This document shows, one piece after another, positions 21,481-32,257 of a DNA stretch of 64,000 nucleotides. How positions within the stretch are numbered: position 1 is the first letter of the stretch; every line of letters starts with the position of its first letter. The notes beneath the pieces are model-generated. The model worked only from the letters and a program-made list of their open reading frames with translations, did not search any database and was not told the DNA's origin. Origin of the DNA: Sorex araneus. Taxonomy: Eukaryota > Chordata > Mammalia > Eulipotyphla > Soricidae. The DNA lies in assembly GCF_027595985.1 (NCBI RefSeq), contig NC_073304.1, positions 138,340,331 through 138,404,330 on the forward strand, in the 5' to 3' direction. The position numbers were made by a program, and so were the translations under genes.

Positions 21481-21665
21481 TTTTTTGAGGGGGGGGTGTT
21501 TATTTGCTTTAGAGCCATACAGCAGTTCCCAGGGCTTACTCCTAGGTCTGTGATCAGAGATCATTATTGGTTGGGCTCAGGAGAACTATAGGGATGCCAG
21601 GGATCAAAGCCAGGTTGGTGGTATGCAAGGCAAATGCATCACCTATTTTCCTATCTCTCCAGCCT
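21481..21665 (-). repeat. degraded SOR1-like SINE, antisense
   Basis: GGGCTTACTCCTAGGTCTGTG, GGGATGCCAGGGATCAAAGCC, CAAGGCAAATGCATCACC, CTATCTCTCCAGCCTCC: full antisense order with a poly-G insertion near the tail. Confidence 0.82.
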
Positions 21666-21800
21666 CCACGGAGGTAGTTACTATTCCTAATTTAGGAAAC
21701 TGAACCTCAGAAAGGTCACGATTATGCTCAGCAACACAATAAGTAGGAACAAATGCAGATTTCAATGCAAGTTTTTGGCACCATGGTGCAGCGCTCCTGA
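21666..21800 (-). repeat. MIR-like ancient SINE, antisense
   Basis: TAGTTACTATTCCTAATTTAG, GGAAACTGAACCTCAGAAAGG, CAGCAACACAATAAGTAGG match antisense MIR (ACTATTATTATCC...GGAAACTGAGGC). Confidence 0.75.
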
Positions 21801-22450
21801 CTCCCCACCCCAAGCATTTTCTATGAAACCTCATGGCTTCCATGGATGACTATCTCTGAATTCACTTACTAGTTCACTCCAAACTGAGAGAAGTTCCACT
21901 TGAACAGATCAAAAGTTTGTCTCAGAAAACCTCAGTAGAGTGAAAACTATTATATATCACTAATTCTAAATTGCATGTTTCATTTACATGCATCTTACAA
22001 CTGCTCTCAGCAAGTGACAAGAATGACAAAATTGTCCTTGCTTAGGCGTGTGCATCAAAATGTACAGAATAGCTGTTGGCAGCTTGGAGGAAAATCCTCC
22101 AAGACAACTGCTAAGCAACAGTATGGCACTCTTTCAAGGAATACTGATCACCAATTCATTTTGTAGCACTGAGGATTATATCATGTGGGAAAACATGGCA
22201 TGAACAGTTTTGAATTAGACTGAATAAAAAGTTTTAGTAATGTACAGGAAAAATTACTATATAAATTATTATATACTTATTTTATGATAAGTATGAAAAA
22301 AATTAAGTGTAGTAAAAAAATATCTTTGTCCTAAGGAAATTATGAAACACTTTTAAACAAAATTAAGTTTACAGAGAAAAAATATATTATGTCTTTATTA
22401 CAGTTTAATTCTTGTGGTTATATTAGAGTATTCATTCAATTCATAGTGGT
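21801..22450. other. AT-rich unique intron sequence
   Basis: No recognised feature. Confidence 0.4.
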
Positions 22451-22890
22451 CGTAATAATTTCCTTAACAAAGTATCCCAACTTGAGCATCTTAACATAAC
22501 ATAAATTTATTCTCTCTCACATCCCTAGAAGCCACTGGGCTGAGATCATGATGTTGGCAGAGCCAAGGTCCCTCTGAAATCTCTAGGAGTATGCCTTTCC
22601 TTTCCTCTCCTAGCTCTGAAAGATTCACATTTGGCTGGTCATTATGTTCCCACTCTCTGCCACCTTCCCCTTCACCAGGCTTCATTCCATTTGTCTGATA
22701 TATTTATACGGTACCTCTTGATGTGTCGTTCTGTTTTTGGATGCACAAGCCATTTCTTATTAAAAGCCTGCTTTACTATAAAATAATCTCAATTTGGTGA
22801 CATCTTCAACTACCCTATTTCCAAATAGGGATCCAGTCTAAGGTACTGAAAGTTGGCTTTTAGGGAGATACAACTCAGCCTTTAACAGTG
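22451..22890 (-). repeat. ancient LTR-like interspersed repeat, antisense
   Basis: TTGAGCATCTTAACATAACA, ATAAATTTATTCTCTCTCAC at the start and GACATCTTCAACTACCCTATTTCC, CAACTCAGCCTTTAACA at the end match the same family as 21070, here nearly full length. Confidence 0.65.
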
Positions 22891-23574
22891 ACAAATATAA
22901 AGACTAATTCTTGTTTGTACATGAAGCAATACTGTAACACTGTCAACAGCATCCTAGATTGATAACTTCAGTGTTTTTCTGCCACCTGCCAAATTTGTTT
23001 TCTGTTTCTTTTTTGGTGTTCAAGATGGTCCCTCTGAGGAGGAAAGTTTCCCTTCTTGTGCTGCTTTTTCTTTGTTCCTCCCCTATCTGATATAGTTAGT
23101 ACTAATTAGAAGCTGTTTAATTATCAGCCCAGTGTGGAAGTGATCCCAGCCTAGGTCCTTTGAGAGTTTCATCTGCACTGTAGCTGTCCCAGATTCTGGA
23201 ACAGTGACTACATTCTGTGTCCTGTGGAGAAGCTATGTACCTTAGAAGAGAATTCCTTGCATTCAGAATCGACTGACCTAAGTAGTCACTCCACCATGGC
23301 TTCATTTGGTGAACAATAACTGGTACCTGACCCACAATTTTGTGGAGAACATTGAGTCTAGTGAAAGTAGCTGTTACTTTACCTTGTAAATGAGCATGCA
23401 AATGTGAAAGGATAGTACCTATTTCACCTAGTACGGTTTATAACTTTTACTCTGTATGCATACAAAAACATTTGTTGACTAAAAAATTCATAATTGAAGA
23501 AAGATATTAGAAGAAAAAAGGGTGTGTGAGGTATTGACATTTTTGTCGAGTCTCTATGGTAAAGCAAAGTTAAA
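22891..23574. other. unique intron sequence
   Basis: A 94-codon ORF on the minus strand (23117-23401) has no domain or motif that I recognise and is taken as chance. Confidence 0.4.
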
Positions 23575-23740
23575 AAGGGGGTAGCAATAGCTCAACAGAC
23601 TAGCATGCATGCTTTGCAGGTAGGAGACCTCAATTCAATCCCTGACATGGGCTCTGTATGATCCCCCAAGCACCTTTGGGATCAACCCCTGAGTATCACA
23701 TTGGAAGTAGGCCCTGAGCACCAGTCCAGTTCTTAGTGAT
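23575..23740 (+). repeat. degraded SOR1-like SINE, sense
   Basis: GGGGTAGCAATAGCTCAACAG, CATGCTTTGCAGGTAGGAGACC, TTCAATCCCTGACATGG, ATGATCCCCCAAGCACC. Head, B box and core in order, about 165 bp. Confidence 0.7.
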
Positions 23741-23911
23741 AATAATAGAAAGTTGATCAAAATTATAGAATAATGCGCACTTTTAATAAAATAAGAACCA
23801 GTAAAAAAATTCCAGTTTTATATTTTATTTGTATAAATATTCAATATTTATTGAATAAATATTCAGTAGGGATTGAATATTTGTATTATTCAATTCAATT
23901 ATTATAATAGC

Positions 23912-24098
23912 CTCCGCACCAGGCTGTTTTCACTTGGGACCCCCCAGGGGGGGCAGGTGAGAACCCTCCCCACCCCAAGGGACCCAGCCCCGGCAGTCGA
24001 CCTCCACTACCCTACTGCTGCCACACTCCAGGTCGCTTTCCATAATTACCACACCATATTTGATAGAGTTCAGACACTAGGCAACAAATCATAGAGTA

Positions 24099-24133
<35 letters not shown>

Positions 24134-24415
24134 CATACACACACACACACACACACACATATACCTCTTGGAGAGCCCGGCAAGCTACTGAGAGTATCCT
24201 GCCCACGTGGAGCATGGCAAGATACAGTGGTGCATTTGATATGCCAAAAACAGTAACGATAGGTCTCATTCCCCTGACCCTAAAAGAGCCTCCAATTGTT
24301 GGGAAAGACGAGTAAGGAGAGGCTGCTAAAGTCTCAGGGTTGGGAGGAATAGAGATATTACTGTGCCCACTCGAGTAAATCGACAAACAACAGAATGACA
24401 GTGATACAGTGAAAT
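23912..24415 (+). mobile_element. soricid composite repeat, family A (variant with microsatellite)
   Basis: The 5' part GCACCAGGCTGTTTTCACTT then GGACCCCCCAGG corresponds to CACCTGGCTGTCTTTACCAG then GGCCCC in the 10633 copy. A middle part TACCACACCATATTTGATAG leads into a TA/CA microsatellite. The 3' part GAGAGCCCGGCAAGCTACTG, CATTCCCCTGACC, CGACAAACAACAGAATGACA is the shared body. The 30695 copy has the same middle part. Confidence 0.75.
24098..24164. repeat. (TA)n(CA)n microsatellite
   Basis: A TA run (24098-24135) passes into a CA run (24136-24158) and back to TATA, inside the composite repeat; the 30695 copy has only a short TATATA at the same place. Confidence 0.92.
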
Positions 24416-24499
24416 ATTCAATAGACCAACTTGGAGAAGCATTCTAAATGAAATACTGGAGCCAACTGTACATTATTAAGAAGTTTTGGCTGTTGGCCC

Positions 24500-24660
24500 A
24501 TGGGATAGCTGCTAGGCCATTTGTCTTTCATGCTGCTGCCCCAGGTTCAACCCCCCGAACTATATATTTCCCCTGAGTCCCATCAGGAGTAATCTCTGAG
24601 TGCAGAGCCAGGAATAAGCCCTGAGCATTACCATATGTGACCCAAAATAAAACAAATACA
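24500..24660 (+). mobile_element. SOR1-type SINE, sense, diverged head
   Basis: The 3' half is well kept (CAGGAGTAATCTCTGAGTGC, AGAGCCAGGAATAAGCCC, GTGACCCAAAATAAAAC); the head is changed (GGGATAGCTGCTAGGCC) but the GGTTCAACCCC B box remains. Confidence 0.82.
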
Positions 24661-26977
24661 TATATATGCTATGGTTATGTTCTACCCATGCCATTGGTAC
24701 CACAACTAAGTGCTAAGGAAAGACTATTGTGCAGGTAAAGTTACAGTTAAGAGGAAGAGCAAAATAGAATAAATGTAGCCTTTTATAATATGAAGGTAGA
24801 ACACAGGCTTTTGGAAATTCATGTCTGACATCAAGGTCTTTATAGTAGACAGAATTATAACACCAAAATCTTCCTCATAGTATTTAATCGTAGTTTGTAA
24901 ACTCACCTCTCTGCTCATGTCAATTTTGCTTTCAACAGAAAATTATCCAAATGACCAATAAGAGGAAATTCATTGTAAAAATTATGGAATATTGCTTATG
25001 AAATATTTATGTAGTCACTAAGATTAAAATGAGAGCTATAGAGAAGCATATTAAAATTCTATGGCAGGATATTTAATGAACAAAAGGTGAACAATTATGA
25101 TGTCTGATAATTATGTGAAAATTAAATTCAAATGTTTAGGATTGGACAAGAAATCATAAAATCAAAAGCAATGGTATTAAATAATAAAAGAGAAAGTAAA
25201 AGCATATACTTTAAGGTGCTCATCTTCCTTGAAATTATAACTGGGATCATCAGGGTGGACAAGAAAGTAAACTCAGAAGTTCCTCTGCAATTTAAGCATT
25301 GTTAATTCTTAATAGCACAAAACATGACAAAATTGCAGACACCTAAGTCAGGCTGTAGCACTCCTGGGTCATGAGACAAGGTGTTATCCCAAGAGTCCAG
25401 TAGACTTCCAAGGCATCACTGGTTTCCATTAAAACCTAATTTATGAAATTAAAAATTAATTTTATGGAAATGAATTTAAACAGTTTCAGCCCAATGCACT
25501 TGGTGTAATTGAGTTTGGAGTGATATTGCAGTAAGCCTTCCAGTATTGTTATTTAAAAGAAATGAGAGTCTTCTTGTTCTGATGCTGTGGGGAAACATCA
25601 GCAGACAAGGGCTCTGAGCTTGCACACAGTGGTTGCTCTCACCTGGTGAAGATCCAAGCAGACGAAAGGGGTTTGCTGAAGGCAATCATTCATGACAGGG
25701 ACCCCAAAAAAATAGGACCCCTCGGTGGAAGCCAATGGAGGCAGTTTGTTAGTGGGTGGAGCATTAAACATCTCACTATGGGAATCAGATGGGATGATAT
25801 GAAAGCTGAATTAAAGTTCCTTCTTTTCAAAATCAAAATAATACTTATTTTGTTATTCAATAAAAAACATAAAAAGAAATTTAAAATTTATTTAAAATAC
25901 TTATTTGAACATTGGCTTTCATGGCAAGAGAAAATTCCCAGAACAGCGTCTTTGCCTCTTTCCAAATTGAGCACTACATCTGCTTTAATACTTTAAATAG
26001 TTCACATTAGTGACTACACCATCTATAGGTGCACATAGGTACTTGTGTGTGCATGCATAGCCATCTCTGTGACTCCTCTGAGATTATGACTTCAGGGAAG
26101 TAGCTGCCCAGAGTCCACAGGGCTATACTCTGAAATCCATCACACTGTCAGCCACAGGCCTCACTCCCTGTCACAGCTGCACTGACCAGTGACCTAGTAA
26201 GGCAGCTATACTGCAGCAAGACTGAGCCAGGGAGAGACAGGGATTCTGACAGCCATCTTTAGATTCCCAATAGCCTTGCCCAACCTTCCTTAAACTAGGG
26301 GGACAGCCTAGCACACCTTTGCCGACAATTGTTCACTCAAATGGACTCAGATTTTATTAGAGAGTTTCTTGTGTTTTCTCTCCTAATAAAACCCTACAAA
26401 TTTAATCTCATCTTGGCATTCACTTCCCAGAGGATATAAAGGGGTGAGTGGCAGATAGAGAGATGATAGGCAGACAGATAGGAAGACAGAGAGATAAAGA
26501 TCAGACACCTACATATGTATAGAGGGATTTCTAGAACCACACACTCAACAATGTTTAGGAAAGAGGATATCAGGGCCATGCCTGAGGGTTGATGCTCAGA
26601 CTGGCAGTCCAGGCAAGATAGTTCACTGACTCACAAATGAATGGTGAATTATTTAGGCCTAGCAGTGCCAGGGGAGGTGGAAAACAAGCAGAAATCAGTG
26701 CTACACTTAATGGTGTAAAGGGGCCTTTCGGTGCCAGGAATCAAAATCAAGGCCTTGCACACACTAGGAATGTACTTTACCCTTCTCTCTATCTCCCTCA
26801 TTCAATATGGCATTTCAAATTATAATTCATTACTCTTCAATGGACTCTACCTGTTTCCATATGTTTGCTATTTGGGCAATAAAATTTTATTGGTATGTTG
26901 GGGGATATCCAACAGTACTGGAGCCTGTCGGTACTTGGGTGCTGTGACCACAGACTTGCAATTTCAAAAACATTCAT
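24661..26977. other. unique intron sequence, about 2.3 kb
   Basis: AT-rich with many A-runs. The 25646-25996 ORF lacks recognisable motifs. A short (GATA/GACA)-like stretch lies at 26455-26500. No exon-like segment with PCSK2 similarity found. Confidence 0.4.
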
Positions 26978-27150
26978 CTTGGGGCCAGAGCAGTTGTACA
27001 GAATTAGGGTGGTTACCATGTATGCTGCTGACCCATGTTCAATCCTCAGCACCCATATGGTACCCTGAGCCCGCACCAGGGGCAATCCCTGAGGGCAAAA
27101 TTGGAGTAAGTCCTGAGCACAGCCAGGTGTTGTCCCAAAACAAAAAACAA
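26978..27150 (+). mobile_element. SOR1-type SINE, sense
   Basis: CTTGGGGCCAGAGCAGTTGT, CCATGTATGCTGCTGACCC, TTCAATCCTCAGCACCC, ATATGGTACCCTGAGCCC and a CCCAAAACAAAAAAC tail. Confidence 0.86.
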
Positions 27151-28528
27151 ACTATATGTGTGTCTGTGTTCATCTCATTTTTTTCAGTTATTTTTATATT
27201 TCCTTCTGAGGAAAATAATGTTTAAGCCATACCAGAATAACTATGTCTTATTGAAATACCTACAAAAAACTCACCAAATGAATGTCGTCACACCTACCAC
27301 TACTTTTCCTACTCCTCTGATATGAATTGGTAGGTTGTCTTAGGAGTCTGGGAATATTATTATTCATATGTACATAAGCTGTTTCTGAGCATTTCCAGAC
27401 CCTCCCAAGGAACTTATCAAATCATGCGAAGGAGGCATACTCCCCTTTCCAATAGAAGGGAAACCTGCGTAGAGTTTTTGGTTGAATGTGAATTTCTCTG
27501 GCAAATGAGCCCCAGCCTACTTTGTTCTTCATATCCAGAAAGTAGGAAACCGCTACCTCACAACTGCCTTCATTCCAGAGCAGCAGGCAAGGACAAACAG
27601 GCATCTTCATCTGTGGTCTCTTAATTCTTCTCTTCCTTCCATCATAAATGACCTAGGCCCTCTTGCTTTCCTCTCATCTCATATTGATTGCAAGTCATAA
27701 AGATCAATTCCAGATCATTTATGCCAGAGACAATGTGTTGGAAAGATATGAGGCATTCTCGGCCGTTGGTCTTCAGGGACCCCCAGCATTGAGCTGTGAA
27801 ACTATGGCAAGGTTCTCTTACAGGAATATCAGTGACTGAAACTCAGATAAATTGTTTCTCAGGTTCTTTCTGCCTTTGCATCACCTTTAGAAGATTCAAT
27901 AACTTGAAAAGAGATACCCCTGAGACACTGCTGAAGCAGAAGCAGGCTGTAGCCTCTTTGCAGTATCCAGGATCCTCTCGTCTCACTCCCAGTTAACACA
28001 AAGTCCAGTGGGTTTGAGATTAGCCCATAATGGATGGGGAGATTTGAGAAAAGGGGTGATTAGTAGTGTCCTGCAAATATACAGCACATGCCCTTTTATC
28101 CACTGGCATAATTTATCTGTATATGTTCAGAGACTCGTCACAGTCATTGGAAGAAAAATTAGTAATTAATCATTGCCCAAAGTAAAAGAAAGTTTACTGA
28201 GCATTTCAAAGTCTAGTTATTGCCAGGAGGAGACACATAAATTTCTTTTTCATCCAAGCATTAGGGTTTGTCCAATTACCCAAAACTGAGCTATACCACC
28301 CATCCCATTTCTCACCAAAGGCACCTCACTTCTTTCTTAATATTTCCTAAAGATTTCCTGAGTTTTCAGACAGTCCTTTTAGGGTTTCCATGAGTATTTT
28401 GGTTTTGGCTGATTTTCAAATGAGATAACCTGTATTAACAATAAATATAAAGATCTCCCACAAAAAAAACCTATGTGGTTTTTCACTCATTCTCTCTGAA
28501 TCCACATAAGTTTCTTTCCCTTAGTAGA
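27151..28528. other. unique intron sequence
   Basis: No recognised feature; about 500 bp upstream of exon 3 this plain sequence gives way to a SINE. Confidence 0.4.
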
Positions 28529-28540
28529 AGTGTTCCATTG

Positions 28541-28688
28541 GAGAAATAATACAGTGGATAAGGTGTTTGTCTTGTATGCAGTCAACCTAGTTTCAATCCC
28601 AGGCATCCCATATGGTCCGCCGAGCACTACCAGGAGTAACTCCTGAGCATCACCAGGTATGGCCCAAAATACAAAACAAAACACAAGA
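28541..28688 (+). mobile_element. SOR1-type SINE 330 bp upstream of PCSK2 exon 3
   Basis: GGATAAGGTGTTTGTCTTG, TTTCAATCCCAGGCATCCC, CATATGGTCCGCCGAGCAC, CCAGGTATGGCCCAAAATAC. GTTCCATTG is repeated on both sides (28532-28540 and 28689-28697) as a target-site duplication. It lacks the first ~15 bp of the head. Confidence 0.9.
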
Positions 28689-29014
28689 GTTCCATTGTTT
28701 TGTCTTATTTCACTTCCTGACCTCCCACGACCTCCACTTCCACTTTATCTTGCTTAAAAACACATTTCTCCATCTAACTCTCATTTAAAAAAAAATTCAG
28801 TGAGAATTATCCCTGATGACTGTTCATTCGGCATAGACAGAAATGACTGTTTTTGGAAAAATAATTCAAAAGTCAGAGTGTAAATGAAACTAATGTGACT
28901 TCCACTGAGGAAAATAAATACTTTACACAGATTTGGAATTCATGGAAAATAATTCCAGTATCAAGACATGAAGGTAATATATATTCATGTAACGTATAAT
29001 TATTGCTATTACAG

Positions 29015-29128
29015 GTAAAGATAGCCTTGCAACAGGAAGGATTCAACCGAAAAAAGAGAGGGTATAGAGACATCAATGAGATCGAAATCAACATGAACGA
29101 TCCTCTTTTTACAAAGCAGTGGTATCTG
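29015..29128 (+). CDS. PCSK2: PCSK2 coding exon (probably exon 3): propeptide end, RKKR activation site, start of mature enzyme
   Basis: PCSK2 is the subtilisin-like, calcium-dependent prohormone convertase of neuroendocrine secretory granules; it cuts proglucagon, proinsulin, POMC and similar precursors after dibasic sites. This 114-bp exon encodes 38 whole codons, human residues 95-132. What can be seen: VKIALQQEGF, then RKKR (codons 12-15), the primary autocatalytic propeptide cleavage site, then GYRDINEIEINMNDPLFT and KQWYL at the start of the catalytic domain. Acceptor ATTACAG|GTAAAG and donor CTG|GTATGT are both canonical; the intron phases are 0 and 0. Compared with the human protein as I remember it there are three conservative changes (M97I, D105N, D118E). 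PCSK1 and furin differ clearly in the stretch after RKKR, so the paralogue assignment is secure. The ORF continues into both introns, which is chance. Odd point: the exon itself starts with a donor-like GTAAAG. Confidence 0.97.
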
Positions 29129-29717
29129 GTATGTGTCTTTGTGTTACTTCTATGTCTTTGTGTTGCTTCTCATTTTGAGATTTTATATGCAAAATATATT
29201 TCTATTTTCTCATTATTCTGTGGGACATTAGCCAGCATCCAACTCAATGAATCTCTCAGTTCCCTCTGTTATATATTGATTTTCTATCACCAGTCATGCA
29301 TCTCACTCTCTTATATGCTTTCTTCTGGAACTGCTAAATAGTCATGATCTCCTAGGGCCAAAGTTACTACCAACTGCTGACTAGATTCTCCCATATTCTA
29401 AAAGATACATCAGTATATGAATAAATACTTGCAAAAACATGGGATAATCAAGTCAAAGGTATGGGAAGAGTAAGATGTGGGTCTCAATGGGTAGATTAAT
29501 GGAAGGGTAAAAACTTGGACATAAAATGAGGTGACTTCATAGAGAATTAGCAATAGAGCTTGGCAAATAAAGTAAAAAAATAAATATAGTGCTTCCCAAA
29601 ATAATGGCAGGAAATTATTTCCATAGATTTAATTAATATTCTATCTGGTAAAGTGAATAATTTATTTTCACCAACAGTTCTTCTTGATTCATTTGGATAG
29701 GTTTTTGTTGTTGCTGC

Positions 29718-29903
29718 TGTTGTTGGGTTTTATTTTTTGGCTTTTTGGTTCACACCTGGTGATGCACAGGTGTTACTCCTGGCTTTGCACTCTGGAATTA
29801 CAACTGGCAGTGCTCAGGGGACCATATGTGATGCTGGAGATTGAACCTGGGTTGGCCGAATGCAAAGCAAATGCCCTACCCACTGTGCTATCGCTCCAGC
29901 CCT
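29718..29903 (-). mobile_element. SOR1-type SINE, antisense, downstream of exon 3
   Basis: TTTTTTGGCTTTTTGGTTCACACC, CAGGTGTTACTCCTGG, CATATGTGATGCTGGAGATTG, CCCACTGTGCTATCGCTCCAGCCC. It is complete and fairly young, with a T/G-rich tail, and inverted relative to the SINE at 28541. Confidence 0.94.
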
Positions 29904-30217
29904 CATTAGTTTTTCCATTTAAATGGTCCCCAGTGACTCCAAACCTATCCAAATCTGTCCAGTGCTTTACAATCTCTGAAGGGTTCATGGTGCCCAAGTT
30001 CCATCTCAACTTTATCCTGAACTCTATTTTCATGAACACCACAGAAAGGGGAAAGGAGACATCACACACCAGCTCTTAAGACTGCTTCCTCGGTGTGAAA
30101 AATGGCTCATGAGTGTCATTACATTTCACTGGTTAAAGCCGATCATGTGGCCACGCTAACGGCTAAGGGAATGGAGGGGCATAATGTTTTTGGTTTTGTG
30201 TTTGTTTGTTTGGTTTT

Positions 30218-30522
30218 GCATTTTTTTAATTGAATCACTGTGAGATACAGTTACAAAGCTTTCACAATTGAGTTTCAGTCATACAATGATCAAACACCCA
30301 TCAACACCCATCCCTCCACCAGTGTTCCTTTCCCTCTACCAATGTCCCCAGTATTCCTTCCACCACCCCATCCCACCCCACCCTCGGCCTCTATGGCAAG
30401 CATTTTCCTTGTTACTTTCTCTCTACTTTGGAGGAACTGTGGTTTACAATACAGATAGTGAAAGGCCATCATGTTTGGTCCTTTGTCTGCATTCAGCTCA
30501 CATCTCCCATCCTAAGAGATCT
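30218..30522 (-). mobile_element. LINE-1 3' end, antisense
   Basis: TTTTTTTAATTGAATCACTGTG, GATACAGTTACAAAGCTTTC, CATACAATGATCAAACACCC, GGTTTACAATACAGATAGTG, TTTGGTCCTTTGTCTGC. It contains a small local duplication of CAACACCCATC at about 30290-30313. 5' truncated. Confidence 0.9.
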
Positions 30523-30694
30523 GGAGGTGAGTAATCTTAATCTGTGCCTGAGATGTGTCTTTTTTTACAAAGAGCACTAATTACATTTATCCAATGTTTT
30601 ACCAATGCAAATAGATCACTATGAACTTCTGCCAGTACAAACTCTGACTTGACTATTTTTCTAACTTTTGCTAAATATTAAAATATTGCTCCCT

Positions 30695-31050
30695 ACCCAT
30701 TACTACACCATATTTTGTGGGGTTCAGACAGTAGGCAACAAATCATAGAGGGAAATTATACATATATATATTTATACCTCTACAAGAGCCCAGCAAGCTA
30801 CCAAGTGTATCTTGTCCACATGGCAGAGCCTGATAAGCTACCCATGGCGTATTCAATATGCCAAAAACACTAACAATAACAGGTCTCATTCCCCTGACCT
30901 TGAAAGATCCTCTAATATGGCAGTGTCAGGAAAGATGAGTAAGGAAGGGCTGCTAAAATCTCAGGGCTGGGACGAATAGAGATGTTACTGGTGCCTGCTC
31001 AAGTAAATTGATGAACAACAGGATAACAGTGATACAATGATACAGTGATT
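30695..31050 (+). mobile_element. soricid composite repeat, family A (3' two thirds)
   Basis: TACTACACCATATTTTGTGG, CAGTAGGCAACAAATCATAGAG match the 23912 copy; then AGCCCAGCAAGCTACCAAG, CATTCCCCTGACC, CAGGGCTGGGACGAATAG, GATGAACAACAGGATAACAG. A tandem GATACA tail closes it. Confidence 0.78.
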
Positions 31051-31109
31051 AAAATATTTCAATTATATTGTTATTTATAGTTAAGTTTTAAGTGTACAGT
31101 TCACTGCAG

Positions 31110-31310
31110 AACTAAGTGCAGTAGCTAGGATAACAAATCAACCTTGGTGTCCAACAACAGTTGCGTGGATTATGAAAATATGGTATATATGCACAATGGA
31201 ATACTATGTAGCTGCAAAGAATGATAAAATCATGCAATTTGCTACAATTTGGATAAAACTGGAGGAAACAGAATAAGGACAAATGTCAAGTAATCTCATT
31301 TATCTGTAAT
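31110..31310 (+). repeat. old LINE-1 ORF2 end, sense
   Basis: CAACCTTGGTGTCCAACAACAG, CACAATGGAATACTATGTAGC, AAATCATGCAATTTGCTAC, GAGGAAACAGAATAAG follow the ORF2 C-terminal order (…WIYTMEYYVA…KIMQFA…) in a copy unlike the shrew young family, so a pre-shrew insertion. Confidence 0.75.
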
Positions 31311-31830
31311 ATAAAAAATAACAAGAAGGTGAGATGCATGACTTCACTGTTTTTAAAGAAGACATCTTTGGGAAAACCTACACAGAATGAACATATGTGA
31401 CAAAGAATAGTGATTTCTCCTGGTAAAGAGAAAACATATTCAAATAAGTATAATTCAAAACAGTATATGACATTTAAATTTGAGGTATAAAGAGCTACAA
31501 AAGCAAGCATTTTATCCTATATTGAGGAAAATGTCTTACAATGACAACTCTACAAAGCTTAAATATAGCAAGCCAGTCATAGTGTGAGGGGGTTGAAATT
31601 GTTTGCATATTGACATAAAACAGAAAATATCAATTGTGTGCATCAAGAAATGGAAGAGGAAGGCTAATAATAGATGTGGGTGGGTAAAACACTCAAAATT
31701 ACTGTTTCGTGCAGATGTTGTCTCTGTACTAGCCCTAGAATCTTATGGTTACAAAGAATAAAGGAAAACTTTACTCAGTGTTCTACTACACCAAACTAAT
31801 GAAATTCCGCTTTGGAATTGCTGTGACCAG

Positions 31831-31939
31831 ATCAACACAGGACAAGCTGATGGTACACCTGGCCTGGACTTGAATGTGGCAGAAGCCTGGGAGCTGGGCT
31901 ACACGGGAAAAGGCGTTACCATTGGAATTATGGATGATG
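31831..31939 (+). CDS. PCSK2: PCSK2 coding exon (probably exon 4): catalytic Asp segment
   Basis: The 109-bp exon encodes residues 133-168 plus the first base of codon 169. It begins INTGQADGTPG, passes through DLNVAEAWELGYTGKG and ends VTIGIMDD-G. The first Asp of the DDG motif (residue 167 in human numbering) is the catalytic Asp of the subtilisin Asp-His-Ser triad; the His and Ser are encoded downstream, outside the window. I see no difference from the human protein as remembered. The INTGQADGTPG start fits PCSK2 and not the INT-GQ variants of furin or PCSK5/6. Acceptor GACCAG|ATC, donor GATG|GTGAGT, phase 0 in and phase 1 out, continuing in frame from the exon at 29015 (KQWYL|INTG). Confidence 0.97.
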
Positions 31940-32257
31940 GTGAGTATCTTAAAGCTTTACATAACTTGGGAATAAGTGTGCCATTGCATGCCTTCAGAAT
32001 AAAAATATTCCATTGTTAGCAGATGTTGATCAGAAAAGGAATAACTCTCTGCTTTGACAAAATCTTCACCTTCCTCCCAGATCAGTGCCCCCAACCTTAT
32101 CATTTCTTTGAATTCATCATTTTTTAAAGAAGTTTTAAAATGAACAAATGAAACTTTCCCATCTCTCAACAGTAATGTCTTATTGAATCATTGTTTATGC
32201 CTTACTTTACATCATATGCCAAACCTCTTTCTGTTTGCTGTCCATCTCTCTACATCA

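Larger units (their letters stand above)
1..29014 (+). other. PCSK2: PCSK2 intron upstream of exon 3 (3' part only)
   Basis: Intronic sequence ending in a TTGCTATTACAG acceptor at 29003-29014. The preceding coding exon, whose human protein ends in an RDPR stretch just before residue 95, is not visible, so this intron exceeds 29 kb and its donor is outside the window. Nothing in it resembles another host gene; it is filled with the repeats listed below. The phase is 0, because the next exon starts on a full codon. Confidence 0.85.
29129..31830 (+). other. PCSK2: PCSK2 intron 3 (complete, 2702 bp)
   Basis: Donor GTATGT at 29129, acceptor GCTGTGACCAG ending at 31830, phase 0. The acceptor's pyrimidine tract is weak and purine-interrupted; a plausible branch point is ACTAAT at 31794-31799, about 30 nt upstream. 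29129-29717 and 29904-30217 hold no recognised feature; the rest is repeats listed separately. Confidence 0.9.

Noticed and set aside
23117..23401. 94-codon minus-strand ORF
   Set aside because: No recognisable motif, no splice context, length within chance.
1..29014. Preceding PCSK2 exon (ending RDPR)
   Set aside because: No matching segment was recognised; it is presumably upstream of the window.
29003..29341. 112-codon continuous ORF as a complete gene product
   Set aside because: Only 29015-29128 is PCSK2; the rest is intron read-through past a canonical GTATGT donor.
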